Assembly: GCF_014897315.1 (NCBI RefSeq)
Contig: NZ_JABUYL010000001.1
Span: 372,001 to 436,000 of the forward strand
Direction of reading: 5' to 3'
From: Proteus sp. FME41
Lineage (GTDB): Bacteria > Pseudomonadota > Gammaproteobacteria > Enterobacterales > Enterobacteriaceae
Length of the DNA stretch: 64,000 bases
Shown here: positions 17,507 to 27,117 of the stretch, one piece after another
Layout: the number at the start of each line of letters is the position of its first letter
Position numbering within the stretch: position 1 is the stretch's first letter
The notes under the pieces: model-generated
Told to the model about the DNA's origin: nothing
Seen by the model: the letters and a program-made list of their open reading frames with translations, nothing else
Database searches by the model: none
Translations under genes and position numbers: made by a program

Positions 17507-17704
17507 GTGGGTATTGTAAAAATTTCTGATGAATTACATGAGTACTTGCGAAAAGCAAGCAATGTGATGTCACGCTCTGTTAATGCTCAGGCAGAATTCT
17601 GGATAAAAATTGGTATTCAAGCAGAATTAAACCCAGATAAAACGTTTCCAATGATTATTAATGAAATGCTGAAAAAAGAGACCATCAAGCAAGAAGTCGA
17701 GTAA
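17507..17704 (+). CDS. ParD-like antitoxin family protein
   Basis: About 65 residues from GTG at 17507, which lies 6 bases after AAGG; the ATG at 17474 lacks a ribosome site. The core VKISDELHEYLRKASNVMSR, followed by SVNAQAEFWIKIG, is the ParD-like family (PF11903), a ribbon-helix-helix DNA-binding fold related to ParD antitoxins. No ParE toxin is adjacent. Instead a methionine aminopeptidase gene follows after 17 bases, an association also known in other enterobacteria, so it probably regulates that operon. Confidence 0.82.
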   Translation: MGIVKISDELHEYLRKASNVMSRSVNAQAEFWIKIGIQAELNPDKTFPMIINEMLKKETIKQEVE

Positions 17705-17721
17705 GAATAAAAGGAAAAATA

Positions 17722-18498
17722 ATGGATAAGATAACGATTAAAACGACAGATGAAATTGAATTGATGCGCGAATCAGGACGTTTGTTAGCGCAAGTTTTTA
17801 CAATGCTTGATGATTTTATTGTTCCCGGTGTTTCTACACTGGAAATTAACGATAAAGTAGAAGATTTTATTGTTAATGAACTTCATTCAAGGCCCGCAAG
17901 TAAAGGGCAATATGATTATGAATATGTTTTAAATACGTCTATTAATGAAGTTGTTTGCCATGGCGTACCAAAGGTAGATGAGCGTTTAAAAAGTAAAGAT
18001 ATTATAAATGTAGATATTACATTAGAAAAAAATGGATTTATTGCTGACTCAAGTAAAATGTATATTATGCCTGAGGCATCACCTATTGCGAGAAAGCTTG
18101 TACAAATAACGTATCAAGCAATGTGGGAAGGTATTAAAGAAGTAAAACCAGGGGCAACATTAGGTGATATTGGTCATGCTATTCAAAGTCTCGCACAAAG
18201 TCATGGATATAGTGTTGTAAGAGAATACTGTGGTCATGGAATCGGCAGAGAAATGCATGAAGCACCACAAGTATTACACTATGGTGTTAAAGGACAAGGT
18301 ATTGAATTAAAAGAAGGTATGACTTTTACGATTGAACCAATGATAAACCAAGGTGGTGCGAAAATTAAAACTAAAAAAGATGGTTGGACGGTAGTCACTC
18401 GTGATAAAAAATTATCAGCTCAATCAGAACATACTATTTTAGTTACAGCGAATGGGTATGAAGTATTGACTTTACGTCCTGAAGAAACATTACCCTAA
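17722..18498 (+). CDS. map: Type I methionine aminopeptidase (accessory copy)
   Basis: 258 residues, a metal-dependent hydrolase that removes the initiator Met. The five metal ligands of the pita-bread fold are visible: Asp in NVDITLEKNGF, Asp in IADSSKMY, His in GHGIGREMHE, Glu in TIEPMI and Glu in SAQSEHTI. The active-site His of VVCHGVP is also present. It differs from the housekeeping Map by an SSKMY rather than TSRMF segment. It is cotranscribed with the ParD-like gene 17 bases upstream. The essential map beside rpsB is expected elsewhere, so this is a second copy. Confidence 0.93.
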   Translation: MDKITIKTTDEIELMRESGRLLAQVFTMLDDFIVPGVSTLEINDKVEDFIVNELHSRPASKGQYDYEYVLNTSINEVVCHGVPKVDERLKSKDIINVDITLEKNGFIADSSKMYIMPEASPIARKLVQITYQAMWEGIKEVKPGATLGDIGHAIQSLAQSHGYSVVREYCGHGIGREMHEAPQVLHYGVKGQGIELKEGMTFTIEPMINQGGAKIKTKKDGWTVVTRDKKLSAQSEHTILVTANGYEVLTLRPEETLP

Positions 18499-18768
18499 TT
18501 GTTAATGCTTTTCTATTTCTAGCTATTTTAATAAAAAGTAAAGAGTATTTATATTTTTAATATCATTTCTTTTTTAAATTTAAATAGCTAGAAGAGAATT
18601 TCTGTTTGATTGTATTTTCATACCTCTATTAATCGATTAATGATTTACTTCAATATCTGAATAAAACTAAGTTGTAAATTAAACTTTTATCATTATATTC
18701 ATATTAAGCTAATTATTGCTAAATAGTTGCAGGATGCAATTATCACCTTATAAAAACAAGGATGTAAT

Positions 18769-19113
18769 ATGGAAAATATATCAAAAGTATTAGCGGGGTG
18801 GGGATCTTGGATCGCTGATAATCAAGAGATTGTTAATTTATTGAGTGGCAATAAAAGGGACGTTATTCCTGAGAGGATAAGATTAAGAAAAAAATGTTGT
18901 CATCATAAAGCAATAATAATCAATGAATTAATGTCAATACTCAGGGAGCACAGTAGAGAGGAATATCAACTGCTTATTGACTATTATGTTTTTGGTAAAA
19001 CATTTATTCAGCTTGCAAAATATGAATCGTGTTCAGATACTTATATTGGAAAAAAAATAAAAAAAGCAGAAGGTATAGTTGAAGGTATGTTACTGTTTTC
19101 TAGTCTTAATTAA
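18769..19113 (+). CDS. Phage antiterminator Q-like protein (stranded)
   Basis: 114 residues similar to the lambdoid antitermination protein Q family (Phage_antitermQ). Shared landmarks are the start with WGSWIADN, the CCHHKAIIINELMS segment, and the helix-turn-helix-like end FIQLAKYESCSDTYIGKKIK followed by AEGIVEG. Family members are about 115-140 residues. Q proteins bind DNA near a late promoter and let RNA polymerase ignore terminators. No phage late genes surround it. It is preceded by about 270 bases of spacer and followed by the lipase gene after 190 bases, so it may be a domesticated regulator or a relic. Confidence 0.75.
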   Translation: MENISKVLAGWGSWIADNQEIVNLLSGNKRDVIPERIRLRKKCCHHKAIIINELMSILREHSREEYQLLIDYYVFGKTFIQLAKYESCSDTYIGKKIKKAEGIVEGMLLFSSLN

Positions 19114-19306
19114 GATTATCTGCAATAAATTAAAATAATGCTTTACGATCGTAAATTATAGATTAATCTAATCATACTTATAACAAGCAGAATATTAAAA
19201 TGTAATATTGTATAATAATTTTTATATTCTAATTTTTGTTATAGGTATTGCTAATAGGATGTTTAGCAAATTAAATAAATTAATTTAAAACCAAGGAGTG
19301 GAAAAT

Positions 19307-20170
19307 ATGTCAACTTTATACCCGATTGTTTTAGTTCATGGTTTATCTGGATTTGATGATATCGTAGGTTATCCCTATTTTTATGGCATCACTGATGCAT
19401 TAGAAAAGGATGGTCATAAAGTTTTTACTGCATCTCTTTCTGCATTTAATTCGAATGAAGTTCGTGGTGAACAACTTTGGGAATTTGTGCAAAAAGTGCT
19501 GAAAGAAACGAAAGCTAAAAAAGTAAACTTAATTGGTCATAGCCAAGGTCCATTAGCTTGTCGTTATGTTGCCGCAAAGCACGCTAAAAATATTGCCTCT
19601 GTAACGTCTGTCAATGGTGTCAATCATGGTTCAGAAATTGCCGATCTAGTGCGACGTATTATGCGTAAAGACAGTGTGCCAGAATATATTGCTGATGCAG
19701 TAATGAAAGCCATTGGTACCATTATTTCTACGTTTTCGGGTAACCGTGGTAATCCGCAAGACGCTGTGGCAGCATTAGAAGCATTAACAACCGAAAATGT
19801 TACTGAATTTAATAAAAAATACCCACAAGGATTACCGGAAGTTCGTGGTGGTGAAGGCAAAGAAATCGTAAATGGTGTTCATTACTATTCATTCGGTAGT
19901 TATATCCAAGGTTTAATTGCTGGTGAAAAAGGTAATTTACTGGATCCTACTCATGCAGCAATGCGCGTATTAAGTGCATTTTTTGCAGAGCGTCAAAACG
20001 ATGGTTTAGTCGGTCGGACTAGTATGCGATTAGGTAAACTAATTAAAGATGATTATGCAGAAGATCATCTTGATATGGTAAATCAGGTTGCTGGGTTAGT
20101 AGGACGTGGAGAAGATATTATTGCCATTTATACTAATCATGCGAAATTCTTAGTAAGTAAAAAATTGTAA
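19307..20170 (+). CDS. Secreted triacylglycerol lipase, Proteus family I.1
   Basis: 287 residues from MSTLYPIVLVHGL, the start known for Proteus lipases. AAGGAG lies 9 bases before it; the ATG three codons earlier overlaps the spacing. The nucleophile is Ser79 in GHSQG, the oxyanion hole is HGL at 11-13, and the remaining catalytic residues fall in NDGLVG (Asp) and DHLDMVNQ (His). The protein lacks a signal peptide, as do the P. mirabilis and P. vulgaris enzymes, so export is by a non-Sec route. Its sequence is close to but distinct from the two published Proteus lipases as I remember them, which helps place the genus but not the species. Confidence 0.95.
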   Translation: MSTLYPIVLVHGLSGFDDIVGYPYFYGITDALEKDGHKVFTASLSAFNSNEVRGEQLWEFVQKVLKETKAKKVNLIGHSQGPLACRYVAAKHAKNIASVTSVNGVNHGSEIADLVRRIMRKDSVPEYIADAVMKAIGTIISTFSGNRGNPQDAVAALEALTTENVTEFNKKYPQGLPEVRGGEGKEIVNGVHYYSFGSYIQGLIAGEKGNLLDPTHAAMRVLSAFFAERQNDGLVGRTSMRLGKLIKDDYAEDHLDMVNQVAGLVGRGEDIIAIYTNHAKFLVSKKL

Positions 20171-20204
20171 CTCTTTATAGCAACCCATTAATCGTGATGT
20201 AATT

Positions 20205-20237
20205 AAATGGCTCTAATTTTTTATTAGAGCCATTTTT
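20205..20237. terminator. Terminator between lipase and hicB
   Basis: AAATGGCTCTAA and TTAGAGCCATTT are complementary, with T residues on one side and A residues on the other, so it can serve both convergent genes. Confidence 0.85.
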
Positions 20238-20247
20238 AGCTATGATA

Positions 20248-20682
20248 TTATGAGCAATTCTTATTAACACTGATAGAAATACCATAACCTAATAAATAAA
20301 GAGCTTGTTCTAAGCTATCTACTTTTGATGTTTGATTAACTTCTAATAAACGCTCTATTTGTGCGCTAGATAGATTCATTTTCCTTGCAAGATCAGATTT
20401 TTTAGTTTTTGTTTCTAACATTGCATTATGTAAAGCAATTTTTAAACAGCTAATGAGCGGTAAATAAACAATAAAATCACCTGGTTGTACTTTTGATGGT
20501 ACCGGAATAGGCATTTTGCTTGCAATAAACTCTTCAAGGCCGACATGTAAAATATCAGAGGCTTCTAGTTCAATATCATCTTCTGTATAAGCAACAGCAT
20601 GTATATTATCAAAATCACGGTATGTAATTTCGTAGGTTTCACTTTCTTCATCAAAATGAGCGACTGCTGGATAGTTGAACAT
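20248..20682 (-). CDS. hicB: HicB-family antitoxin without an adjacent HicA
   Basis: 144 residues. The N-terminal partial RNase H-like fold (about 1-75, with YPAVAHFDEESETYEITYRDF) is followed by a C-terminal helix-turn-helix (about 95-135, KKSDLARKMNLSSAQIERLL), the layout of HicB antitoxins that neutralise the mRNA interferase HicA and repress the operon. A HicA gene of about 60 codons would be expected just upstream, at 20690-20880 on the minus strand. I translated that stretch and found only stops. It is thus an orphan antitoxin. Confidence 0.85.
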   Translation of the reverse strand: MFNYPAVAHFDEESETYEITYRDFDNIHAVAYTEDDIELEASDILHVGLEEFIASKMPIPVPSKVQPGDFIVYLPLISCLKIALHNAMLETKTKKSDLARKMNLSSAQIERLLEVNQTSKVDSLEQALYLLGYGISISVNKNCS

Positions 20683-20958
20683 AAATAACCTTTTTAAAAT
20701 TGAATACTAAATTCAGAATGAAATGACATAATTCAATATATTTTCAAAATAATGGTGTATAGCCCTAAAATGAAACATTATTTATCTAATTGATATTAAA
20801 TAATATGTTAAAGATTAAAGCATATTTATCAAAATTTATCTTCATTTCTTGCTAGAGTGGGAAAAAAGGAAAGCAGACAAAATGTAGCATATCCGCTCCT
20901 TCCCATTTTTATTGCTATTACTAATCGATTTTAAGGTGTTTTTAGAAAGGAGTTATTT

Positions 20959-21696
20959 ATGTATCCCGTTGATTTACATGCTCATACTATTGCCAGTACA
21001 CATGCTTACAGTACAGTTAGTGAATATTTTCAGCAAGCTAAAAAGCAGGGGATAAAATTATTTGCAATAACTGACCATGGCCCTGATATGGATGATGCAC
21101 CTCACGAATGGCATTTTTCTAATTTACCAGTGATCCCTCGTATTATCGATGGTGTGGGTATTCTTTATGGTATAGAAGCCAATATTAAAAATATAAAAGG
21201 TGAAACTGATTGTAGTGAGAGAATGAGCAATAAACTCGATATTGTACTTGCTGGATTTCATGATCCGGTCATGGGATCATTAGGTCTTGTGGATAATACA
21301 AAAGCTTTAGTGGCGACAATAACAAGTGGCATCGTTCAAATAATAACTCATCCTGGAAATCCAAAATACCCTATTGATATCATTGAAGTAGCAAAAGTAG
21401 CTGCAGCTTGTAATGTTGCTTTGGAAATGAATAATTCATCATTTATTCACTCTAGAATGGGAAGTGAGAAAAACTGTATAGAAATAGCAAAAGCGGTACG
21501 TGATGCAGGTGGATTAATTGCTTTAGGGTCTGACTCGCACATTGCATCTTCATTAGGCAATTTTGATCGAGTATTAGATGTATTAACTGAGATAGAGTTT
21601 CCTCAAGAGCGGATATTAAACACGACACCAAGAAGAGTGTTAAATTTTTTAAAATCACATGGTAAAAAAGAAATTCCTGAATTTAATCATTTCTAA
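20959..21696 (+). CDS. ycdX: YcdX-family PHP phosphatase
   Basis: 245 residues of the polymerase-and-histidinol-phosphatase (PHP) fold. Metal-binding residues appear as DLHAHTIAS (two His), ITDHGPDM, the Glu in YGIEANI, AGFHDP, ITHPGNP and GSDSHIAS, matching the trinuclear zinc site of YcdX. In E. coli the enzyme is a phosphatase associated with swarming. AAAGGAG gives a ribosome site. The gene ends before a bidirectional terminator shared with a chemoreceptor gene. Confidence 0.92.
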   Translation: MYPVDLHAHTIASTHAYSTVSEYFQQAKKQGIKLFAITDHGPDMDDAPHEWHFSNLPVIPRIIDGVGILYGIEANIKNIKGETDCSERMSNKLDIVLAGFHDPVMGSLGLVDNTKALVATITSGIVQIITHPGNPKYPIDIIEVAKVAAACNVALEMNNSSFIHSRMGSEKNCIEIAKAVRDAGGLIALGSDSHIASSLGNFDRVLDVLTEIEFPQERILNTTPRRVLNFLKSHGKKEIPEFNHF

Positions 21697-21725
21697 TGTG
21701 GTATTAAATAAATAATAAAAATAAG

Positions 21726-21750
21726 AAAGCTATCCTAAGATAGCTTTTTA
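21726..21750. terminator. Terminator between ycdX and the chemoreceptor gene
   Basis: AAAGCTATC/GATAGCTTT with loop CTAA and a following T run. Confidence 0.85.
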
Positions 21751-21795
21751 TTGAAAATAAAATTTAGAATTTATAAGTAAGTCAATGAATATAGA

Positions 21796-23394
21796 TTATT
21801 GATGGAAAACAGTTAACTCCTGTTTTAGTCTGTCAGATTGTGTTTGTAAAGAGTCTAGTGAACCTACTAATTCTCTCGTCATTGTCGAGTTAGCTTGTGT
21901 TGTTTGATCTAATTGGTTTATTGCATCTTCAATTTGGACAATGCCATTACTTTGTTCATTGGTTGAAATAGAAATATCGTGGATCATTTCATTAATATTT
22001 TCAGTATGCTTAGAAATATCAACCATATTATCGTTTGCGTCAGCGGCTAACTGAAAACATTGATTTATTTTTTTGCTTGAATTAGCGACAAGGACTTTGA
22101 TCTCTTTTGAAGCTAAATTACAACTAATTGATAATTCCCTAACTTCTTTAGCGACAACCGAAAACCCCTTACCATGTTCACCCACTCTAGCAGCCTCTAC
22201 AGCAGCATTTAACGCTAATAAATTAGTTTGGAAGGCAATATTATCAATGGTAGAAGTTATATCATTAATTTGCTCAGAGAAAGTGACAACTTCATGCATG
22301 TTTTCAACTACATTAGCGAGCATTTCATTACTCTGATGGATCATTGAATCTGTTTTTGTTACGAGCTCGCATGATGTTTGTGTATTTTCTGCATGCTGTT
22401 TTGAGGTTACACTTAATTGTCTTATTCCTGCGGACGTTTCAAGTACTGCAGCCGATTGTTGTTCAACTCGTACCGCAAGATTGTTGTTCATAGCAGCAAT
22501 TTCATTTAGCTCTGAATTGATAAGGCTTGCACTGTGATTGATGTTATTTACAATCTGTTTTATTTGATTCCGCATTTTTTCAATATTAGCAGTGAGGATA
22601 TTTATCTCAAATAGACCTTTTGTTGTCACATTGGTTGCTAATTCACCATTACTGATGTCTTCGATATTTTTTATTATGGCATTTAGCGGTGAAATGAAAT
22701 TTTTTCTTAACACAATCTGAACTAAGAAAGAGAAAATAACAATAAGGAACGTAATTATAATTAAGCTGTAAATAATTTTATCATAAAGTAGCTCTCCTTC
22801 ATTTAATGAGTTGGTGTAATGTTTTTGTAATTGCTGATGATAGCGAGTGTAAGCCTGCTCAAAGTTATCTTGGTAGGATTGTGTCGGTTGATTTAAATAC
22901 TCATATGTTTTGCCTTGTTCTAAAAAGGCTAAAAATTCAATGAGTGCGGCGTTAAGTTCAGTATATTTCTGTTCTAGTTGTTGTAAATAGTTTTCATTTT
23001 CAATGTTGTGAGGCACCTTTTTAAAACTTTCCCAAGCATTTTCGATATGTTGTAATTTTTCTTTAGTTTGTTGTAATAAAGCTGAAATATCAGTATTTGC
23101 AGTAGCCATTTTATTAATAATTAATAAATGACGAGAGCTTGCTCTATTTAAGGTATTACGTGTTTGTAGTAGGTTTTCCCAAGTAGTATTTAATAGTGAT
23201 TGTTCATTATAGATATCATTTAGGTTGTTTAGATTTCTTCGGTAATCATTTACTGATGAAAGAAAGAGAATACAAGCTAAGCCAAGAAGTAAAACTAAAG
23301 AGCCTGTAATAAGCCAAACTAAAGTTGTTGTTTTTAAACTCGACATATTGAATGAGACGTTTGGCAAATAACGCTGTTTGAAGTTCTTAAACAT
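21796..23394 (-). CDS. Methyl-accepting chemotaxis protein
   Basis: 532 residues. A transmembrane helix (about 22-48) and a second (about 206-228) bracket a periplasmic four-helix ligand-binding domain rich in Gln and Leu. A HAMP domain follows (about 230-285), then the signalling domain with the hairpin tip [20 protein letters not shown] and [20 protein letters not shown], the hallmark of chemoreceptors. The C-terminus ends in TVFHQ without the NWETF pentapeptide for CheR/CheB, so it is a minor receptor that relies on others for adaptation. The ligand is unknown. It is alone, convergent with ycdX. Confidence 0.95.
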   Translation of the reverse strand: MFKNFKQRYLPNVSFNMSSLKTTTLVWLITGSLVLLLGLACILFLSSVNDYRRNLNNLNDIYNEQSLLNTTWENLLQTRNTLNRASSRHLLIINKMATANTDISALLQQTKEKLQHIENAWESFKKVPHNIENENYLQQLEQKYTELNAALIEFLAFLEQGKTYEYLNQPTQSYQDNFEQAYTRYHQQLQKHYTNSLNEGELLYDKIIYSLIIITFLIVIFSFLVQIVLRKNFISPLNAIIKNIEDISNGELATNVTTKGLFEINILTANIEKMRNQIKQIVNNINHSASLINSELNEIAAMNNNLAVRVEQQSAAVLETSAGIRQLSVTSKQHAENTQTSCELVTKTDSMIHQSNEMLANVVENMHEVVTFSEQINDITSTIDNIAFQTNLLALNAAVEAARVGEHGKGFSVVAKEVRELSISCNLASKEIKVLVANSSKKINQCFQLAADANDNMVDISKHTENINEMIHDISISTNEQSNGIVQIEDAINQLDQTTQANSTMTRELVGSLDSLQTQSDRLKQELTVFHQ

Positions 23395-24103
23395 GTAATG
23401 TTATTTCCTTTTTTATAAAAATATAACTATGTAATTTATTGATTTTTAAGTTTTATTTTTACTTCCTGTAATTGGTATAGACAAAGAGTTATAAGAAATG
23501 AGTAAACATATGCTTTTAGGTCACTCTTTGATTTAATGCCATATATCCTTTTGATATTTTTCAAATACTAAAAAGAGTATCGGCATTTTATAAATATTCT
23601 TTATGGTTATTTATTGTTCTTATTGATAAATTTATTAACTCAATTGTTTCCACTCTCTAATGTATTGATTTTTAATTAATTTTAATTAAGTATTAAACGT
23701 TGAAATAAAAAATAGAAATGATGTAATACGACTTTTTTAAGGAAAAACCTTAACCTGTTGATTTATTATTAATTTAATGTGACCTAATTTTTTATTTTTA
23801 AACAATTAGGTTTTAATAGCGTAAGTAATTCTATTCGTAAAATAAAAAAGTAATAATAATTTAAAGAGTTATAAATAAAATTATTTTTCTTCCGTATATA
23901 AGAATAAGTAAGAATTATTTGTGTGATGAGTAAAGATGAATAGAAAAGACGAAAGGAAGGGATAAGTAAGAAAACAGAGTTAACGACTATAAACGGAAGG
24001 TGTTAGCCTTCCGCTTATAGATAATAGTGATATTACAGATGAGACTAATGATGTATAAAAATTCAAATTAAGTAAAACATAAAAATTAGGAATAAAGATA
24101 TTT
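23395..24103. other. AT-rich spacer
   Basis: About 700 bases with no gene. The hairpin CGGAAGG/CCTTCCG at 23994-24013 may end the nqrE-like transcript from the right. Confidence 0.55.
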
Positions 24104-24703
24104 TTAAAGTGAAATACCAGAGAAAGACATAAAGCCAAGCGACATCAAACCGACAGTGATAAAGGTGATACCTAACCCTCTTAATCCTTTAGGGATATCG
24201 GAGTATTTCATTTTTTCACGTAAACCGGATAGAGCAATAATTGCAAGTAGCCAACCCACACCACAACCTGCACCATATATAATTGATTCTGAGAACGTAT
24301 AATCACGTTCAACCATAAATATAGTGGCACCAAAGATAGCGCAATGAATAGTCAATAAAGGTAGAAAAATTCCTAAAGAATGATAAAGCGAAGGAATAAA
24401 TTTATCTAAAAACATCTCTAATATTTGAACTAAAGCAGCTAAAACGCCGATAAAAGTAATATATCTAAGAAAACTAAGATCAATACCTTCGACAATTACA
24501 TCTTTTTTTAAAATAAAATGATAAATTAAGTTATTGATTGGTGTGGCAATAATGAGTAAAGCGGTAACGGTAAGGCCTAGCTTTAATGAGGTTTTAACCT
24601 CTTTCGAAACGGCAAGAAAAGTACACATTCCCAAAAAGAAACTGAGTGCCATATTTTCAATAAAAGTCGCCTTAATAAAGATATTAAGGTAATTTTCAAG
24701 CAT
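24104..24703 (-). CDS. Orphan NqrE-like subunit (Na+-translocating NADH:quinone reductase)
   Basis: 199 residues with six hydrophobic helices and the full NqrE/RnfA-type fold. The start [20 protein letters not shown], the segment [20 protein letters not shown] and the end [20 protein letters not shown] match NqrE closely. The two Cys that hold the intramembrane iron-sulfur centre with NqrD are present as Cys27 and Cys121. None of nqrA, B, C, D or F is adjacent on either side. NqrE functions only inside the six-subunit pump, so this is either a spare subunit or a diverged protein with another partner. The regular nqr operon is expected elsewhere. Confidence 0.9.
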   Translation of the reverse strand: MLENYLNIFIKATFIENMALSFFLGMCTFLAVSKEVKTSLKLGLTVTALLIIATPINNLIYHFILKKDVIVEGIDLSFLRYITFIGVLAALVQILEMFLDKFIPSLYHSLGIFLPLLTIHCAIFGATIFMVERDYTFSESIIYGAGCGVGWLLAIIALSGLREKMKYSDIPKGLRGLGITFITVGLMSLGFMSFSGISL

Positions 24704-25162
24704 AAATCCTCCTAGTAATAAATTTTTTTATTAATTGTAATAAAAACATCATATTAATATAAGTAGTATTATAAAAATATCTTTGATTTTAGATCCAAAT
24801 GACATTTTTTGCCTAAAATAAGAGATTTTTTAAACATTAAATAAAAATTTATTGAGAAGATTATGAAAAAAATAAGGTTTATAAAAATTTAACACTGAAG
24901 TAAGTATTTCTGCATTATGGCACAGTTAATAAAATTTATTATTTTCTAGACTTATATCTATAGTTTATTATTTCGAAATGAGTGTTGTTTTTGATGTTTT
25001 GTTTTTTTAAAAATATGAGGTGATAAATTTTTACCTTATATGTTAATAAAAAGATTAAAGAAAAAAGTTATTTTGGTAAGACTAGTATCAAAATCAAATC
25101 ATTCTGCCGTAAATCCTCGCCCAGTGCGGGCGGGAATATACGGCGAAAAAGCCCCAAGGGTT
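24704..25162. other. Spacer upstream of the nqrE-like gene with a GC-rich hairpin
   Basis: About 460 bases without a gene. Near its right end, CGCCC/GGGCG around 25116-25130 and AGCCCC further on stand out by GC content and may end the convergent or upstream CYTH gene transcript on the minus strand. Confidence 0.45.
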
Positions 25163-25723
25163 TTAGGGTAGGCTACTCTGAAGGGCAGTCACCATAAGTG
25201 TTTTATAGCTGTTTTTCTCAAGATCGCGTTCGTTAAAACCGAACTGTAGGGCTAAATTTTTTAATTGTTCAGTGTAAAGAGGGAGTTTGCTTTGGTCATC
25301 CGTCATGATAGCGAATTCAGCAAATGAACCTAACTTATCTAATTTATCTATAGTGATATGAAATTCATTTAAGAAATAGATTTCTCTTGATTTGGTGTAA
25401 TTTAGAATGCAGTGATAACCTAGTGTTGTAAACATCGATACGGTTTTTTCCGCATCTTCAATACGTACCGCTTCACATTGTGATAAATCGGGACCTTTAA
25501 CGATGAGAAGATTTATTCCAGAAGGTGACATTCTTCTTATACATAAACTTATGGTTAGTACAGGAAATTGGGTACTAATAGGCTCCATATACCAATCTGT
25601 TTCTTGATTTTCGGAAGCGAATAATGTTGCACCAGCGCCTTGCAATGCTTTGATAAAATCTTGTGGCTTTTGAAGATGATATTTTAGCTCTGCTTCAAAT
25701 TTTCCTTGAAAGTGATTAGTCAT
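25163..25723 (-). CDS. CYTH-domain protein (class IV adenylate cyclase/ThTPase fold)
   Basis: 186 residues. The N-terminal ExExK motif is seen as FEAELKY, and the tunnel residues Arg in CIRRM, Lys in LLIVKGPD and Arg-Lys in KSREIYF follow. The fold binds triphosphates, and members are cyclases or triphosphatases. Glu in FAEFAIMTD completes the site. The substrate is not predictable. The gene has a plain ribosome site and stands alone. Confidence 0.85.
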   Translation of the reverse strand: MTNHFQGKFEAELKYHLQKPQDFIKALQGAGATLFASENQETDWYMEPISTQFPVLTISLCIRRMSPSGINLLIVKGPDLSQCEAVRIEDAEKTVSMFTTLGYHCILNYTKSREIYFLNEFHITIDKLDKLGSFAEFAIMTDDQSKLPLYTEQLKNLALQFGFNERDLEKNSYKTLMVTALQSSLP

Positions 25724-25932
25724 AATTTTTTCCTAATTTATCGTTAACATATAATAACATTAACTCAAGCTTCTTCTGATTAGAAAATCAAACTTTAGTG
25801 TTATTTTAAGATAGATTTCTTTAATTATATTAAAGTTAAATTATTAGTGATGTTGATATAAATAATAATTAAAGTGAGTAAAAAGTAGAGTGAATGTGGA
25901 ATAAATAGGGGAAAATCTGAATTATCATAAAA

Positions 25933-25968
25933 CTAAAACTAAAACTAAAACTAAAACTAAAACTAAAA
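25933..25968. repeat. Hexanucleotide tandem repeat (CTAAAA)6
   Basis: Six perfect copies of CTAAAA, ending in the A run of the terminator of the DUF2628 gene. The repeat is the minus-strand (TTTTAG)n tract placed immediately after the T run of that terminator. Confidence 0.95.
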
Positions 25969-25990
25969 AGGGACATATTGTCCCTTTTAT
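25966..25990 (-). terminator. Terminator of the DUF2628 gene
   Basis: AAAAGGGAC/GTCCCTTTT around the loop ATATT; on the minus strand the T residues follow. Confidence 0.85.
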
Positions 25991-25996
25991 CATTTT

Positions 25997-26377
25997 TTAT
26001 AAAACACCTTCAAACGGGTTCCAACTCTGATCGTTTTTGGCTTCTTTCAAGTAATATGCATAATTAGCAGTTATTGCCCATAAAATATTAACAGCGATAC
26101 CGATAGCATTGATCACGCCGTTATTAACAGGTAATAATCCGACAATAACAAAAATAGCAATATTAATTGCGAATAGTGTTAATGCTTTACGCCATAACCC
26201 AAGAATAAGAAAGTAAATAAAACCAAAGAAAAATGCCCAGATATTCATTCCAATAAGAATGCGCTTGCCAAAAGGGAGTGCTTTATAGGCTGCTTTAAAT
26301 TCTGGTGTTTTAGGCGAACCGTATTTATCAAAAAATGAAAAACGTTCTTGCCATTTTTCAGAATACTCATTATTCAT
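25997..26377 (-). CDS. DUF2628 inner-membrane protein
   Basis: 126 residues. After a polar start (about 1-40) come three hydrophobic helices, GMNIWAFFFGFIYFLILGLW, KALTLFAINIAIFVIVGLL and AIGIAVNILWAITANYAYYL. NIWAFFFGFIYF is the DUF2628 signature. Function is unknown. A related but shorter DUF2628 gene occurs in the island at 52787. A terminator and a tandem repeat follow the 3' end. Confidence 0.88.
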   Translation of the reverse strand: MNNEYSEKWQERFSFFDKYGSPKTPEFKAAYKALPFGKRILIGMNIWAFFFGFIYFLILGLWRKALTLFAINIAIFVIVGLLPVNNGVINAIGIAVNILWAITANYAYYLKEAKNDQSWNPFEGVL

Positions 26378-26625
26378 GTTAATTCCTTTTACCCGTGTTG
26401 ATTAAATATAGCTTTAATGGAAAGGAAAGTATTTTTACATAAATTAATATTGTGAACAATATAAATCTTTTAGAGATGATTAATATAGATGTTTATATAA
26501 TAAATGCTAATGCGAGAGAGTTTAATATTATTTTCTAACGTTTTTCTAAGAATATATCGTTGATACGTACTCTTAAAAATAAAAATTATAAAATATTATT
26601 TTGTAGCCATTTTGTGAGATAAGGA

Positions 26626-26664
26626 ATAAGAAATCTGGATTATAGCTTATTCCAGATTTCTTAT
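26626..26664 (-). terminator. Terminator-like hairpin after uspF
   Basis: ATAAGAAATCTGGA and TCCAGATTTCTTAT are perfect complements with an 11-base loop, just downstream of uspF on the minus strand. Confidence 0.75.
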
Positions 26665-26682
26665 GGAGAATGAAGCGAGCTA

Positions 26683-27117
26683 TTAACGTACGACTAATAC
26701 TGATGATTCCGCATAGCTAACCACAGACGATGCAGTAGAGCCCAGAAGGTAAGTTTTCATCCCAGGATTACGAGAACCGATAACAATGAGTTCTGCTTGC
26801 GTTTTTTTCGCTGTTTCTAAAATTTTATCGCGAGGATTACCAATAGAAACATAAAACTGGGTGGTACTGTTTGGAATGTCAATGTGCGATAAGTTTTCTT
26901 TTAGTGTTGATAGGGCAATTTCAATACGTTGCTTGTCACTTGCAAGTCTGTCTTGGCCAGCGAAGGCAAATCCAACAAAAGACTCATAACTTGGAATGAC
27001 GGATAAAAAATGAATATTTAGTTTATCAGCAACAGATAGTGCTTTTAGGTGAGAAACAACTTTGTCTAATAAGCCAAGCTCTGTAAAATCAACGGGTACT
27101 AACACTGTTTTTGTCAT
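26683..27117 (-). CDS. uspF: Universal stress protein, UspF type
   Basis: 144 residues of the USP fold. The first strand KTVLVPVDF and the ATP-binding motif GSRNPGMKTYLLGSTASSVV (G-x2-G-x9-G-S) are present, so it likely binds ATP as UspF and UspG do. It closes with ESSVLVVR. Such proteins are induced in stationary phase and stress and affect adhesion or survival. The gene is single and terminated. Confidence 0.9.
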   Translation of the reverse strand: MTKTVLVPVDFTELGLLDKVVSHLKALSVADKLNIHFLSVIPSYESFVGFAFAGQDRLASDKQRIEIALSTLKENLSHIDIPNSTTQFYVSIGNPRDKILETAKKTQAELIVIGSRNPGMKTYLLGSTASSVVSYAESSVLVVR

